64,000 nucleotides of DNA, taken from contig JBMFXC010000001.1 of the NCBI GenBank assembly GCA_049964655.1, positions 4,696-68,695 of the forward strand. The letters run 5' to 3'. Every line of letters begins with the position of its first letter. Positions within the stretch are counted from its first letter, which is position 1. Under the pieces are notes generated by a model. That model was not told where the DNA came from, did no database searches, and saw only the letters and a list, made by a program, of their open reading frames with translations. The stretch is from JAJZJT01 sp049964655 (GTDB taxonomy: Bacteria; Actinomycetota; Acidimicrobiia; Acidimicrobiales; RAAP-2). Below, piece after piece: positions 1 through 8,029 of the stretch. The position numbers and the translations under genes are program-made.

Positions 1-1069
1 CATTGTCGGTCAGTCCCACGTACTGCCCGTGGAGGAGGTAGCGCTCGGCGTTGGTCGCCGAAATGGTCACACCACCCGCCGTCACCGGGCCCGTCGCCTC
101 GAGCAGGTGCTGGAGGCCCACTACGTCGAGCGACACCACCCCGTCGACCTGCTGGCCGGTGCGCGCCTGCCACATCTTGGCCGCCAGTTGGGCGGTGACG
201 TCGAACTGCGGCGTGACGCCAAGGTTGCGCCACTCTTGGTTGGGAGCGAGCCACCCCCAGTTCCGGGCGAGATCCCCGGTGAGCGCGACGGCGCCCGCCG
301 GCAGGAAGAGGCTGCCCGCCGGCACCATCTGGCCGAGGTGAACGACCCCTGCCGACGTGGTGGCGGTCCCCACCTCGAGGAAGGCCCCCGAGCCAGCCCG
401 CATCTCGGCGTTGTTCGACGCCAGCACCAGGTAGGTCTGCGGTCCCTCCAGGATCGTCGCCGCCGCCCCGGCCGCTGCCGCAGCCCGGGCCAGACGTCCC
501 TGGGCGTCGTCCAGCTGCGTGACGAGCTCGTTGCGCTTGGCAGCCAGCGGCGACAGCAGGCCGGACACCGGGCCGGTGTCGACCCGGTCGAGGGCGCGTG
601 TCGCCGCTCCGGCGGCGGTAGCCAGGCGGCGAAGGGCGACCACCCGTTCTGGGCCTGCGGCGTGCGGTGCATCGAGGACCGCGTGGACCTCGCCCACGAA
701 CGACGCCCCTGTCGCCGCGATGGTCGCCGCCGCCGCCGACAGGTCGGTGACCGACTGGACCTGCCGACCGACCACCGGCACCACCGTCACCGGGTCCATC
801 CACCACGACCCGAGGGAGCGGCGAGCCGCTGCGAACTGTCCTTCGGCGGCCACCAGCGCATCACTGGTCGCGGTGCCCGTCACCGAGGAGGCGGTGAGGC
901 GAGCCCGGACGACCGCCAGGGTGGCGAGCCCCGAACGATCGTGCCGGTAGGCGCCGAGCAAGGTGAGGCCGACCACCGCCCCCCACGCCACCACGACGAC
1001 CACCACCGCTCCACAGACGAGCTTGGTGCGGCGCGACCAGTGCCGCCGAGTGCGCTTCGACCTCGTCAC
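1..1069 (-). CDS. DUF4012 domain protein (3' end outside window)
   Basis: Partial membrane-anchored protein of the DUF4012 family, read leftwards and cut by the window edge after about 356 codons. The GTG start at 1069 gives a basic N-terminus (VTRSKRTRRHWSRR) and one transmembrane segment at about residues 18-38. A helical region follows, then the family hallmark YLVLASNNAEMRAGSGAFLE near residue 220. In known genomes such proteins sit in exopolysaccharide and cell-surface loci, but their biochemistry is unknown. The neighbouring sortase, glycosyltransferase and polyprenyl sugar transferase fit an envelope role. The frame stays open upstream of the GTG, so a longer N-terminus is possible. 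Confidence 0.8.
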   Translation of the reverse strand, partial: MTRSKRTRRHWSRRTKLVCGAVVVVVVAWGAVVGLTLLGAYRHDRSGLATLAVVRARLTASSVTGTATSDALVAAEGQFAAARRSLGSWWMDPVTVVPVVGRQVQSVTDLSAAAATIAATGASFVGEVHAVLDAPHAAGPERVVALRRLATAAGAATRALDRVDTGPVSGLLSPLAAKRNELVTQLDDAQGRLARAAAAAGAAATILEGPQTYLVLASNNAEMRAGSGAFLEVGTATTSAGVVHLGQMVPAGSLFLPAGAVALTGDLARNWGWLAPNQEWRNLGVTPQFDVTAQLAAKMWQARTGQQVDGVVSLDVVGLQHLLEATGPVTAGGVTISATNAERYLLHGQYVGLTDN

Positions 1070-1217
1070 GGGGCTGACACCGGGCGTGAGTGTACCGGCA
1101 GCGGACCGACGCGTCGGCTGATCGCACCAACCGGACCATCGGTCGGCCCCTGGGTCGGCCCACCGCGTTCCCCACCGGGATGCCTGGCCCCACCCCGGCC
1201 TGGATGCCGGTCGCCGG

Positions 1218-1229
1218 TAGCATCCACCT
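1218..1229 (+). promoter_or_regulatory. -10 box and leaderless start of the sortase gene
   Basis: TAGCAT at 1218-1223 is followed by six bases and then the GTG start at 1230. This spacing puts the transcription start at or next to the first base of the codon, as in actinobacterial leaderless mRNAs. No Shine-Dalgarno sequence is present. Confidence 0.5.
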
Positions 1230-2153
1230 GTGACCGTCACGGGGGTACGCATCGCCGTCGGCAAGCTCCTCCTGCTCGCCGGCGTGGTGCTCTTGCTCTT
1301 CATCCCCTATCTGCTGTGGGGGACCGACATCGTCGCTGCCCAAAGCCAGGCCACGCTCCGGAGCGAGCTGGCCCGGACGCTGGCAAGCCGACCTGTCGAC
1401 CACCCGTCGACCACCTCCACCCCTGCTGCCACCGGTGGCCCCCCGGCGCTCGCTCCACCCCTTGCCGACCCGCCCGTGGGAACGGCGGTCGGCACCATCC
1501 GCATCCCGGCCATCGGCCTCTCGATGGCTGTCGTCCAGGGGACGGGCAGCGCCGAGCTCCGCATGGGGCCTGGGCACTACGCAGGGACGCCTCTCCCTGG
1601 CGAGGCGGGAAACTCGGCCATCGCCGGTCACCGGACCACCTACCTCCGCCCCTTCTACTCGCTCAACGCCCTCCGACCCGGAGACCGGATCGTCGTCACC
1701 ACGGTGCAGGGAACGTTCACCTACCGCATGACCTCGTCGCTCGTCGTCTCTCCGGACGACGTCTCCGTCGTCGCTCCGTCGTCGTTCCCGGAGCTCACGC
1801 TCACCACGTGCAATCCTCGGTGGAGCGCCACCCAGCGCCTCGTCGTCCACGCCCGACTGGCCGCCAGCACGCTCTCGTCTCGAGGAACGGACCGGTCGAC
1901 CACGGTCGAACGACTGACTCCGGCGGCTCGCCGCCGGGACGCGGCGGCCCTGTCCGGACATGGCGGCCACTGGCCTTTGGCCCTCGCCTGGGGTGCCGGG
2001 GTACTGCTGATCGCCGTAGCCCTCGATGTCGTCCGTCGACGCCTGGCCGGCGGCCGACGTGTGGCTGTCCTGGCCGGTGGCCTCCTCGTCTGGCTGGGCG
2101 TGCTCTTCTTCTTCTTCGGCGCCGTCGGACCGCTCCTGCCGGCGAGCTTCTGA
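1230..2153 (+). CDS. class E-like sortase
   Basis: Cysteine transpeptidase of 307 aa that would attach sorted surface proteins to the cell wall, acting outside the membrane. An N-terminal signal anchor spans about residues 10-30 and is followed by a Thr/Pro linker. The sortase fold starts near residue 88 (GTIRIPAIGLSMAVVQG). His134 (AGHRTT), Cys194 (TLTTCNPRWSATQR) and Arg203 form the expected catalytic triad. Residues about 250-300 hold one or two more hydrophobic segments, so both ends may be membrane-anchored. Class E is assigned from the TLTTCNP signature and is less certain than sortase itself. A candidate substrate with two LPFTG motifs is at 12484-12810. Confidence 0.88.
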   Translation: MTVTGVRIAVGKLLLLAGVVLLLFIPYLLWGTDIVAAQSQATLRSELARTLASRPVDHPSTTSTPAATGGPPALAPPLADPPVGTAVGTIRIPAIGLSMAVVQGTGSAELRMGPGHYAGTPLPGEAGNSAIAGHRTTYLRPFYSLNALRPGDRIVVTTVQGTFTYRMTSSLVVSPDDVSVVAPSSFPELTLTTCNPRWSATQRLVVHARLAASTLSSRGTDRSTTVERLTPAARRRDAAALSGHGGHWPLALAWGAGVLLIAVALDVVRRRLAGGRRVAVLAGGLLVWLGVLFFFFGAVGPLLPASF

Positions 2154-2173
2154 GCCCTCAGCCGCCCCACCGG

Positions 2174-2186
2174 TAGAGTCCCTCCG
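2174..2186 (+). promoter_or_regulatory. -10 box of a leaderless leader ORF
   Basis: TAGAGT at 2174-2179 is followed by seven bases and an ATG at 2187. The geometry matches the other leaderless starts in this window. The promoter would drive the leader ORF and the glycosyltransferase behind it. Confidence 0.45.
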
Positions 2187-2285
2187 ATGACGGTCGAACC
2201 CCCGGCGACAACCCGGAGACGGCACTCGGGCCTCGGACGACGGTCACGCCGCTGCTCTGCGCCACCGCGACCACCGTTGTGCTGA
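2187..2285 (+). CDS. possible 32-aa leader peptide upstream of the glycosyltransferase
   Basis: Short ORF beginning MTVEPPATTRRRHSG and ending in a Pro/Arg-rich tail (PPRPPLC). Its TGA at 2283-2285 lies one base before the GTG of the glycosyltransferase at 2287. The ATG is placed for leaderless initiation from TAGAGT at 2174. The tight stop/start spacing suggests translational coupling, possibly sensitive to proline or arginine decoding. No homologue is recognised and it may be a non-functional ORF. Confidence 0.35.
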   Translation: MTVEPPATTRRRHSGLGRRSRRCSAPPRPPLC

Positions 2286-2286
2286 C

Positions 2287-3393
2287 GTGAGCGGTCGGCC
2301 GTCCTTGGCGATCTGCCACGACTACCTGACCCAGCGCGGCGGTGCCGAGCGGGTGGTGCTCGCCCTTGCTCGCGCCCTGCCGGACGCTCCTCTCCACACC
2401 GCCTTCTACGACCCGGCGAACACCTACGCCGGCTTCGCCGACGTCGACATCCACACCTTTCCCATCGACCATCTCGCACCGTTGCGGCACCACCACCGCG
2501 TGGCCATGCCGCTGCTCGCTCCGGCGTTCTCCCGGCACGTGGTCGACGCCGACGTCACGGTGTGCTCCTCGAGCGGCTGGGCCCACGGAGTCCGCACGAC
2601 CGGAGCCAAGCTCGTCTACTGCTACACACCGGCACGCTGGCTCTACCAGAGCGATCGCTACCTGCGGGGAGCCTCTCCCGCGGCACGCGCCTTGCTCGCC
2701 CTCCTCGGCCCACCCCTGCGTGCCTGGGACGCCGCGGCGGCGGCCAGCGCCACTCGGTACCTGGCGATCTCGACTGTGGTGCGCGATCGCATCCGCCGCC
2801 ACTACGGCATCGACGCCGACGTCGTCCATCCGCCCAGTGCCTTCGACGCCGACGGTCCCCTCCGTCCCGTCGCCGGCATGGAGCCCGGTTTCTTCCTGTG
2901 CGTGTCTCGGCTCCTCCCCTACAAGAACGTGGACGTGCTCGTCGAGGCCTTCGCCACCCTGGCGAGCGAACGCCTCGTCGTGGTGGGAACGGGGCCGCTC
3001 TCGGGGTCGCTCGCCGCCCGGGCCGGCGACAACGTGGCCTTCCTCGGCGAGGTCGACGACGACCAGCTCCGCTGGCTGTACCGCTCGGCGGCGGGCCTCC
3101 TCGGCGCCTCCCACGAGGACTTCGGCCTCACGCCAGTCGAGGCTGCCGCCCAGGGAACACCTAGCGCGGTACTTCGGTACGGCGGCTACCTCGACACGGT
3201 CGAAGAAGGTGTCACCGGTCTCTTCTTCGACCGCCCCGAGCCGGATGCCGTGGCGGCAGCCGTCCGCGTGCTGGGCGCCGGCGACTTCGACCCGAACGTC
3301 CTGCGCCAAACGGCAGCACGCTTCACCGTCTCCTCGTTCGTCTCTCGCATCACGGCCGAAGTCGACGACCTGCGCCAGCGCTGCGAGGGCTGA
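2287..3393 (+). CDS. GT4-family glycosyltransferase
   Basis: Cytoplasmic GT-B glycosyltransferase of 368 aa that probably adds a sugar from a nucleotide-sugar donor to a lipid-linked or surface glycan. The N-terminal domain opens ICHDYLTQRGGAERVV, the usual GG-E-R acceptor-side motif. The C-terminal Rossmann domain carries SRLLPYKNVDVLVEAF and the donor-binding ASHEDFGLTPVEAAAQGTP (E-x7-E type). Length is normal for the family. The GTG start is chosen because it lies one base after the leader ORF stop. The neighbouring polyprenyl glycosylphosphotransferase suggests an exopolysaccharide or glycolipid pathway. The substrate cannot be read from sequence. Confidence 0.85.
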   Translation: MSGRPSLAICHDYLTQRGGAERVVLALARALPDAPLHTAFYDPANTYAGFADVDIHTFPIDHLAPLRHHHRVAMPLLAPAFSRHVVDADVTVCSSSGWAHGVRTTGAKLVYCYTPARWLYQSDRYLRGASPAARALLALLGPPLRAWDAAAAASATRYLAISTVVRDRIRRHYGIDADVVHPPSAFDADGPLRPVAGMEPGFFLCVSRLLPYKNVDVLVEAFATLASERLVVVGTGPLSGSLAARAGDNVAFLGEVDDDQLRWLYRSAAGLLGASHEDFGLTPVEAAAQGTPSAVLRYGGYLDTVEEGVTGLFFDRPEPDAVAAAVRVLGAGDFDPNVLRQTAARFTVSSFVSRITAEVDDLRQRCEG

Positions 3394-3422
3394 GGCCCTC
3401 CGGGCCACACCCCCGAGGGCCT
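3393..3422. terminator. hairpin between convergent genes
   Basis: AGGCCCTC at 3393-3400 pairs perfectly with GAGGGCCT at 3415-3422, giving an 8-bp GC-rich stem with a 14-nt loop. It fills the gap between the ends of the convergent glycosyltransferase and sugar-transferase genes. There is no U-tract, so a bidirectional terminator is inferred from position and stem strength. Confidence 0.5.
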
Positions 3423-3424
3423 GG

Positions 3425-4921
3425 TCAGGAAGCGCCCCGCCCCCGGATGATCGTGGCCGGGGTCTGCCAGAGGATCTTGACGTCCCACCAGAACGACCAC
3501 GACGCCACGTAGAGGTAGTCGAGGCGGCAGAGCTCGAGATAGGAGAGCTCGTTGCGGCCCGATACCTGCCACAGCCCCGTCATACCGGGCCGGACCTCGA
3601 AGCGCTTGCGCGCCCACCCCTCGATGGCCCGGGCTTCCTCGACCACGAACGGTCGCGGCCCGACGAGGGACATGTCCCCCTTCCAGACGTTGAGGAGCTG
3701 GGGGAGCTCGTCGAGGCTCGTGCGTCGCAACCACCGGCCTACCCGGGTGACACGGGGATCGTCCCGCACCTTGAACAGCGGGCCATCGACCTCGTTCAGC
3801 CCGCTGAGGGACGCCCGCTCGTCCTCGGCACCGACCACCATGGTGCGGAACTTGAGCATCTCGAAGGGCATACCGAGGCCACCGGCACGGAGCTGCCGGA
3901 AGAGGACCGGGCCGGGACTGGTCAGCCGGATGGCCACGGCCGAAGCGAGCAGCACCGGCGACAGCACGACGAGGGCGAGCGAGGAGGCGACGACGTCGAA
4001 GAGCCGCTTGGCAAAACGCGCCCCGACGCTCATCGAGGGTGGCGCGATGTCGATGATCGGCAGTCCGTAGACGTCCTCGACGTTCGAGCGGATGGTGATG
4101 AGCTCGTAGTAGCGGGGGACGATCGACACCGCCACCTGACCGGCCAGGCTCTTCAGGAGCGCGATGGTCCGTTCGGGATGCGTGCGCGAGAAGCAGACCA
4201 CCACTCGGCCGATGCCGAAGGTGCGGCAGAGCTCGGGGAGGTCGTCGAGGCCGCCGAGGACGACGTCGCCGCTGTCGACCGGGTTGTCGTCCACAAACCC
4301 GAGGAACCGGACATTGGCATGGGCTCGCAGATGGCTTGCCACGGTCCGGGCCATGACCCCGGTGCCGACGACCACCACGGGGACGGCCACCTCCGCCCGC
4401 CGGCCGAGCAGGCCCATCGAGACCCCTCGCCCGACGAGCACGAAGACCAAGCCCGCCCCGCACAGGGCCGCCACCTTGCCCACGCTCAAGTCGGTCTGCC
4501 CGACCAGACGGCGGGCTCCGTAGGAGAGGAGCGAGACGACGAACCCCGACACCATGAGGGCATGGACGAGGTCCTTCAGGTCGCTGAAGAGCGACGGGGA
4601 GATCCGTCGCGGCGCGGCGCGGTAGAGACCGTAGAGGGCGAAGATGCCGAGGAAGACGGGCACCATGACGACGTCGAAGGTGTAGACGTCCCCGAGCCGG
4701 TCCGCCGAGCTGGCGGGGTTGGTCGAGATGGCCGAGACCACCAACGGAGCGACGATACCGGCAGCCAACAGTGCCAACGCGTCCGAGGCAACCAGACGGT
4801 GGACCATCGTGCGCCGCAGTGCCAACGACGGTGCCGTCCCCGGCGCAGCCGGAACCGTCTCCCACGCCTCGAGGGAGGGGAGCGACACGGAGCTGGAGAG
4901 GTCAGCGTCGTACACCGCCAC
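3425..4921 (-). CDS. polyprenyl-phosphate glycosylphosphotransferase (exopolysaccharide initiation)
   Basis: Membrane enzyme of 498 aa that transfers a sugar-1-phosphate from a nucleotide sugar to undecaprenyl phosphate, the first step of repeat-unit polysaccharides. Four or five N-terminal transmembrane segments (about residues 35-190) precede a CoA-binding-like Rossmann region (VVVVGTGVMARTVASHL). A further membrane segment leads to the C-terminal sugar-transferase domain (KRLFDVVASSLALVVLSPVL, KFRTM, VGRWLRRTSLDELPQLLNV, SLVGPRP, RPGMTGLWQVSGR). The GTG at 4921 is chosen because AGGAG lies 10 nt upstream; the frame is open further upstream to 5029. Convergent with the glycosyltransferase, probably in the same pathway. 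Confidence 0.9.
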   Translation of the reverse strand: MAVYDADLSSSVSLPSLEAWETVPAAPGTAPSLALRRTMVHRLVASDALALLAAGIVAPLVVSAISTNPASSADRLGDVYTFDVVMVPVFLGIFALYGLYRAAPRRISPSLFSDLKDLVHALMVSGFVVSLLSYGARRLVGQTDLSVGKVAALCGAGLVFVLVGRGVSMGLLGRRAEVAVPVVVVGTGVMARTVASHLRAHANVRFLGFVDDNPVDSGDVVLGGLDDLPELCRTFGIGRVVVCFSRTHPERTIALLKSLAGQVAVSIVPRYYELITIRSNVEDVYGLPIIDIAPPSMSVGARFAKRLFDVVASSLALVVLSPVLLASAVAIRLTSPGPVLFRQLRAGGLGMPFEMLKFRTMVVGAEDERASLSGLNEVDGPLFKVRDDPRVTRVGRWLRRTSLDELPQLLNVWKGDMSLVGPRPFVVEEARAIEGWARKRFEVRPGMTGLWQVSGRNELSYLELCRLDYLYVASWSFWWDVKILWQTPATIIRGRGAS

Positions 4922-5054
4922 GTGTGGTCCAGCTCCTCCCTGCCCGAGTGCCTCTGCCGCGTTCGGGCGCCGTGTCTGGCGACACAGGCCCCGTCCGACC
5001 CCCCGATCGAACGACCGGTGGTGAACCAAGTTTACGCTTTCGGTCCCGGCTCGG

Positions 5055-5630
5055 CTACGGGGAACCTCGGAACGTCATGGGGTGGATTCCCGGGCTCGCC
5101 GACGGTTCGGACGTCCCACGCCGACGGTNNNNNNNNNNNNNNNNNNNNNNNNNNNNNNNNNNNNNNNNNNNNNNNNNNNNNNNNNNNNNNNNNNNNNNNN
5201 NNNNNNNNNNNNNNNNNNNNNNNNNNNNCGCTGTGGTCGGTGGCGCTGTGGTCGGTGGCGCTGTGGTCGGTGGCGCTGTGGTCCCCACGTGGCTTGCTCC
5301 CGGCGCGGTCCGGCGGTGCCCCGCTTCGGTGGAGCGGGCAGCGTGGACCGAGGCGGTGAGGGCGCTCCCGACCGGCTCTCGCCGCGCCCGACTGAAGGCG
5401 ACGCCCACCACCGCGCTCACTGCGACGACGGCAAGCGCCACGGTCAACAGGCCCCGGACAGTACCGACACGCCCGAACCGTTCCCGACGGAGCCGTCCGG
5501 CCAGCCCTGGGGCCCGTCGATCGGGCCCGACGTACCCGGGTGTGACGATGAGCGGTGGAGCGTCTTGGGGGCGCGGCGCCACCTGGCGCTCCTGTCCGTC
5601 CTGGCCCGCCGTGCGCTGGTCGCTCTCCAC
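5055..5630 (-). CDS. hypothetical membrane protein with TTAPP repeats, interrupted by a sequence gap
   Basis: Unrecognised protein. The N-terminal ~55 residues are cytoplasmic and include GYVGPDRRAP. One transmembrane helix follows (LLTVALAVVAVSAVVGVAF), then an extracytoplasmic segment ending in at least three TTAPP pentads coded by a 15-bp repeat. The repeat runs into a 100-N gap at 5129-5228, so true length and frame after the gap are unknown. Two frames are open beyond it, ending at 5055 or 5032. The Thr/Pro stalk suggests a wall-spanning linker. It is read in the same direction as the sugar transferase. Confidence 0.5.
   Translation of the reverse strand: MESDQRTAGQDGQERQVAPRPQDAPPLIVTPGYVGPDRRAPGLAGRLRRERFGRVGTVRGLLTVALAVVAVSAVVGVAFSRARREPVGSALTASVHAARSTEAGHRRTAPGASHVGTTAPPTTAPPTTAPPTTAXXXXXXXXXXXXXXXXXXXXXXXXXXXXXXXXXXRRRGTSEPSASPGIHPMTFRGSP
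5129..5228. other. assembly gap of 100 N
   Basis: A run of 100 unknown bases inside the repeat-containing gene above. The round length indicates a placeholder rather than a measured gap. The right edge abuts a 15-bp tandem repeat, the probable cause of the break. Confidence 0.95.
5229..5283. repeat. 15-bp tandem repeat coding for TTAPP
   Basis: Three full copies of CGCTGTGGTCGGTGG and a partial fourth lie directly right of the gap. Read on the minus strand each unit encodes one Thr-Thr-Ala-Pro-Pro pentad. The unit is a multiple of three, so copy-number change would alter linker length without a frameshift. Confidence 0.85.
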
Positions 5631-6041
5631 TGCCCCTCACGCCCTCTCACCCCTGCCGTGGGCTGGCCGCTGCTGAGCGCGCGACGACCACCCAACCCTG
5701 TGCCTCTTATCGGCACCTGGGGTCCACACCTGAAGCAATTTCTGAAACATTGCCTCTGATCAGGGATCATGCCCACCACGAGGCCAACTCGACCGGGCCT
5801 GGTCGGCGTTCGACACGGGCTCGGATGCCGCGCGCCACGAACCCGCCCGCTTCCCCCTCCACGACGGGCCCCGACGACGAACCCCGACGACGCGCCGCTC
5901 GTGGCCCCGTCGGCACGGAGCAACTACGCTCCCGTGCGTGCCGGGCGCGACGTCTGCGGAGGAACGTTCGACCAGCTCCCAGCATCGGTGCGGCCGACGG
6001 GGACGGGGGTGGCCGGTGGCCGGCCACGCAGTCGGTTCCGA
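5631..6041. promoter_or_regulatory. divergent intergenic region with inverted repeat
   Basis: About 410 bases separate the membrane-protein gene (minus) from the nucleotidyltransferase (plus). The AT-richer part holds an inverted repeat, GCAAT at 5735-5739 and ATTGC at 5749-5753 with nine bases between, which looks like an operator. TACGCT at 5925-5930 could be a -10 box, with an in-frame GTG at 5934 offering a longer nucleotidyltransferase start. No gene is seen here. Confidence 0.35.
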
Positions 6042-7286
6042 GTGACCGAACTACCGCCTGGTGCCCTCCCTCGCTGGCCCGCTGCCCGGGCCAGGCAGCT
6101 CGGAGCGCTGCTCGTCGGGCTCGCTGCCGAACACCGACCGGCGACACCCGTCGCCGACGGCGACCTCGACCCCGTCTTCGTCGCCGACGGCGACCTCGAC
6201 GAGATCGTCACCCTCGCCCTGCACCACCGCCTTCCCGGCCTGTTCTTCCGGCGCCTGCGTGCCGCTTCGACGCCCGACGATCGCCTGAGGCCGCTCGCCG
6301 ACGCCTACCAATTCGCGTCCACCCGTTACCTCGGTCAGCTGGCCCAGCTGGCCCAACTGAGCCCGATCCTCGACGAGACCGACCCGACGTGGCTGGTGGT
6401 CAAAGGCCCCGTGCTCGGCGCCGAGGCCTACGGCGACCCCGGGCTCCGCACTGCCTACGACCTCGACCTCGTGGTTCGCCCCCAGCGGTTCCCCGACGTC
6501 CTCGCCGCCATCGAAGCGGCAGGTGGTCGGGCACGACAACGCAACTGGCCGTTGCTGCGCCGGCTCGAGCTCGGCCAACTGGTGGTCGACCTTCCGCTCG
6601 GAGGCACCGGGGACCTCCACTGGCACCTCTTGAACACGCCGTTCATCCGGCGTCGCTACGCCCTCGACATGGACGAGCTACGCGAGCGACGTCGCACCGT
6701 GACCCTCGACGGCGTTCGCGTGCCGACACTGGACGCGACGGACTCCCTCCTCCACCTCTGCCTGCACGGCGCGCTCTCCGGCAGCCACCTCCTCGTCTGG
6801 TCGAAGGACGTGGCACGGGTGGCAGCCGACCTGCCGGTCGACTGGGACGAGCTCGTCCGCCGCGCCGCTCGCGCCCGGCTCGGCCTGGTCGCGGCCGTCC
6901 AGCTCGAGCGGGCACGGGTCGTCCTCGGGGCACCTGTCGACCCCGGCGTCGTGACGGCGCTCGCGCCCCGCAACGCCTTGGTCGCCGCCTGGTCCCGAGC
7001 CGACCGCGTCCGACGATCACAGTGGGCACGCGATCGCCACACCGGCAAGACGCTGTCGGCAGCTCTTGCCGCGACGACTCCCGCCACCGTCGCCGAGCTC
7101 GCCCGACGCCTGCCGCTGGAAGTCCTCATCCCAGGGCTTGCCGCGGCTGCACACCGGCCAGCCGCGCCCCCGCCAGGACAGTCGCCGCTCACCCAGCCCG
7201 TCGGGGACGACACAGCCCGCCAGCACTACCTGGCCTTCGTCGCTGCCCAGGGCGCTCCTCGACGCTCACCGTCGGCATCCCGGTGA
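6042..7286 (+). CDS. nucleotidyltransferase-fold tailoring protein of the lasso cluster
   Basis: Protein of 414 aa matching the uncharacterised nucleotidyltransferase family (NTP_transf_5 type). It carries TWLVVKGPVLGAEAYGDPGLRTAYDLDLVV, whose D-L-D acidic pair is the expected metal site, then a LHWHLLNTPF segment and a helical C-terminal half. Members of this family recur in kinase-type lasso-peptide clusters; as I recall, the one in the Bacillus pseudomycoides cluster was linked to hexose addition on the phosphorylated peptide. The GTG at 6042 is where family-like sequence begins. An upstream in-frame GTG at 5934 is possible. Its stop overlaps the ABC ATPase start by 4 nt, so the three plus-strand genes form an operon. 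Confidence 0.75.
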   Translation: MTELPPGALPRWPAARARQLGALLVGLAAEHRPATPVADGDLDPVFVADGDLDEIVTLALHHRLPGLFFRRLRAASTPDDRLRPLADAYQFASTRYLGQLAQLAQLSPILDETDPTWLVVKGPVLGAEAYGDPGLRTAYDLDLVVRPQRFPDVLAAIEAAGGRARQRNWPLLRRLELGQLVVDLPLGGTGDLHWHLLNTPFIRRRYALDMDELRERRRTVTLDGVRVPTLDATDSLLHLCLHGALSGSHLLVWSKDVARVAADLPVDWDELVRRAARARLGLVAAVQLERARVVLGAPVDPGVVTALAPRNALVAAWSRADRVRRSQWARDRHTGKTLSAALAATTPATVAELARRLPLEVLIPGLAAAAHRPAAPPPGQSPLTQPVGDDTARQHYLAFVAAQGAPRRSPSASR

Positions 7287-8029
7287 GCACCGCTCCCCTC
7301 ACCTCGCCTGAGCGCGGGATCGTCCTCGCCGGCATCGAGAAGCGGTACGGGTCCGTCGTCGCCCTCCGCGGCGTCGACCTCGCCGTCGCCCCCGGACAGG
7401 TACACGTCCTGCTCGGGCCGAACGGCGCCGGCAAGTCGACCTTGGTGCGGATCCTCGCCGCCGGGCTCGTGCCCGACGCCGGCACCGTCACCGTGGGGGG
7501 CGTCGACGCCCTGGCCAACCCGCGGCACGCTCGCGCCAGGATCGGTCTCGTCCTGGCCGACGAGCGCTCGTTCTTCTGGCGGCTGAACGGCCTCCAGAAC
7601 CTCGCCTTCTTCGCCGCCCTGCATGGCTTCGGTCGCAAGGACGCACTCGAGCGTGCCCGCTCCGCCCTGAGCCGAGTGGGCATGACCGAGCTCGCCCACC
7701 GTCGCGTCGACCGCTACTCGACGGGCATGAAGGCGAGCCTCGCGCTCGCCCGGGCGCTCCTCGGCAACCCCACCGTGCTCCTCCTCGACGAGCCGACGCG
7801 CAGCATCGACCCGATCGCCACCGCGGCGGTCCGCGACCTCGTTGTCGGGCTCGCCCGCGACGACGGTGTCGCCGTGCTCTTCGCCACCCACGACCTGCAC
7901 GAGGCGGCCGCCGTGGCCGACGCCGTCTCCGTCCTCGTCGACGGCACCATCGCCACCAGCATCAGTGGCGGCGCCGATGCCGCTGCCTTGGAGATCGCCC
8001 TCCTCAACGCCGCCGGAGGGACGGGATGA
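7283..8029 (+). CDS. ABC transporter ATP-binding protein (lasso cluster export)
   Basis: ATPase of 248 aa that would power the adjacent ABC-2 permease. Walker A is GPNGAGKST, the signature region is degenerate (YSTGMKASLALARALLGNP), Walker B is VLLLDEP, and the H-loop is ATHDLHEA. Length is normal for a single-domain ATPase. The GTG start overlaps the nucleotidyltransferase stop (GTGA) and the stop overlaps the permease start (ATGA). Position beside the lasso genes suggests export of or immunity to the peptide. Most characterised lasso exporters are fused ABC proteins, so a two-part ABC-2 system is less typical. Confidence 0.85.
   Translation: MSTAPLTSPERGIVLAGIEKRYGSVVALRGVDLAVAPGQVHVLLGPNGAGKSTLVRILAAGLVPDAGTVTVGGVDALANPRHARARIGLVLADERSFFWRLNGLQNLAFFAALHGFGRKDALERARSALSRVGMTELAHRRVDRYSTGMKASLALARALLGNPTVLLLDEPTRSIDPIATAAVRDLVVGLARDDGVAVLFATHDLHEAAAVADAVSVLVDGTIATSISGGADAAALEIALLNAAGGTG

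Noticed and set aside
2342..5359. Open frame of about 1000 codons crossing the glycosyltransferase, the sugar-transferase gene and the gap
   Set aside because: It is an antisense or out-of-frame shadow caused by high GC, rich in Pro/Arg/Ser without domains, and it runs through N bases.
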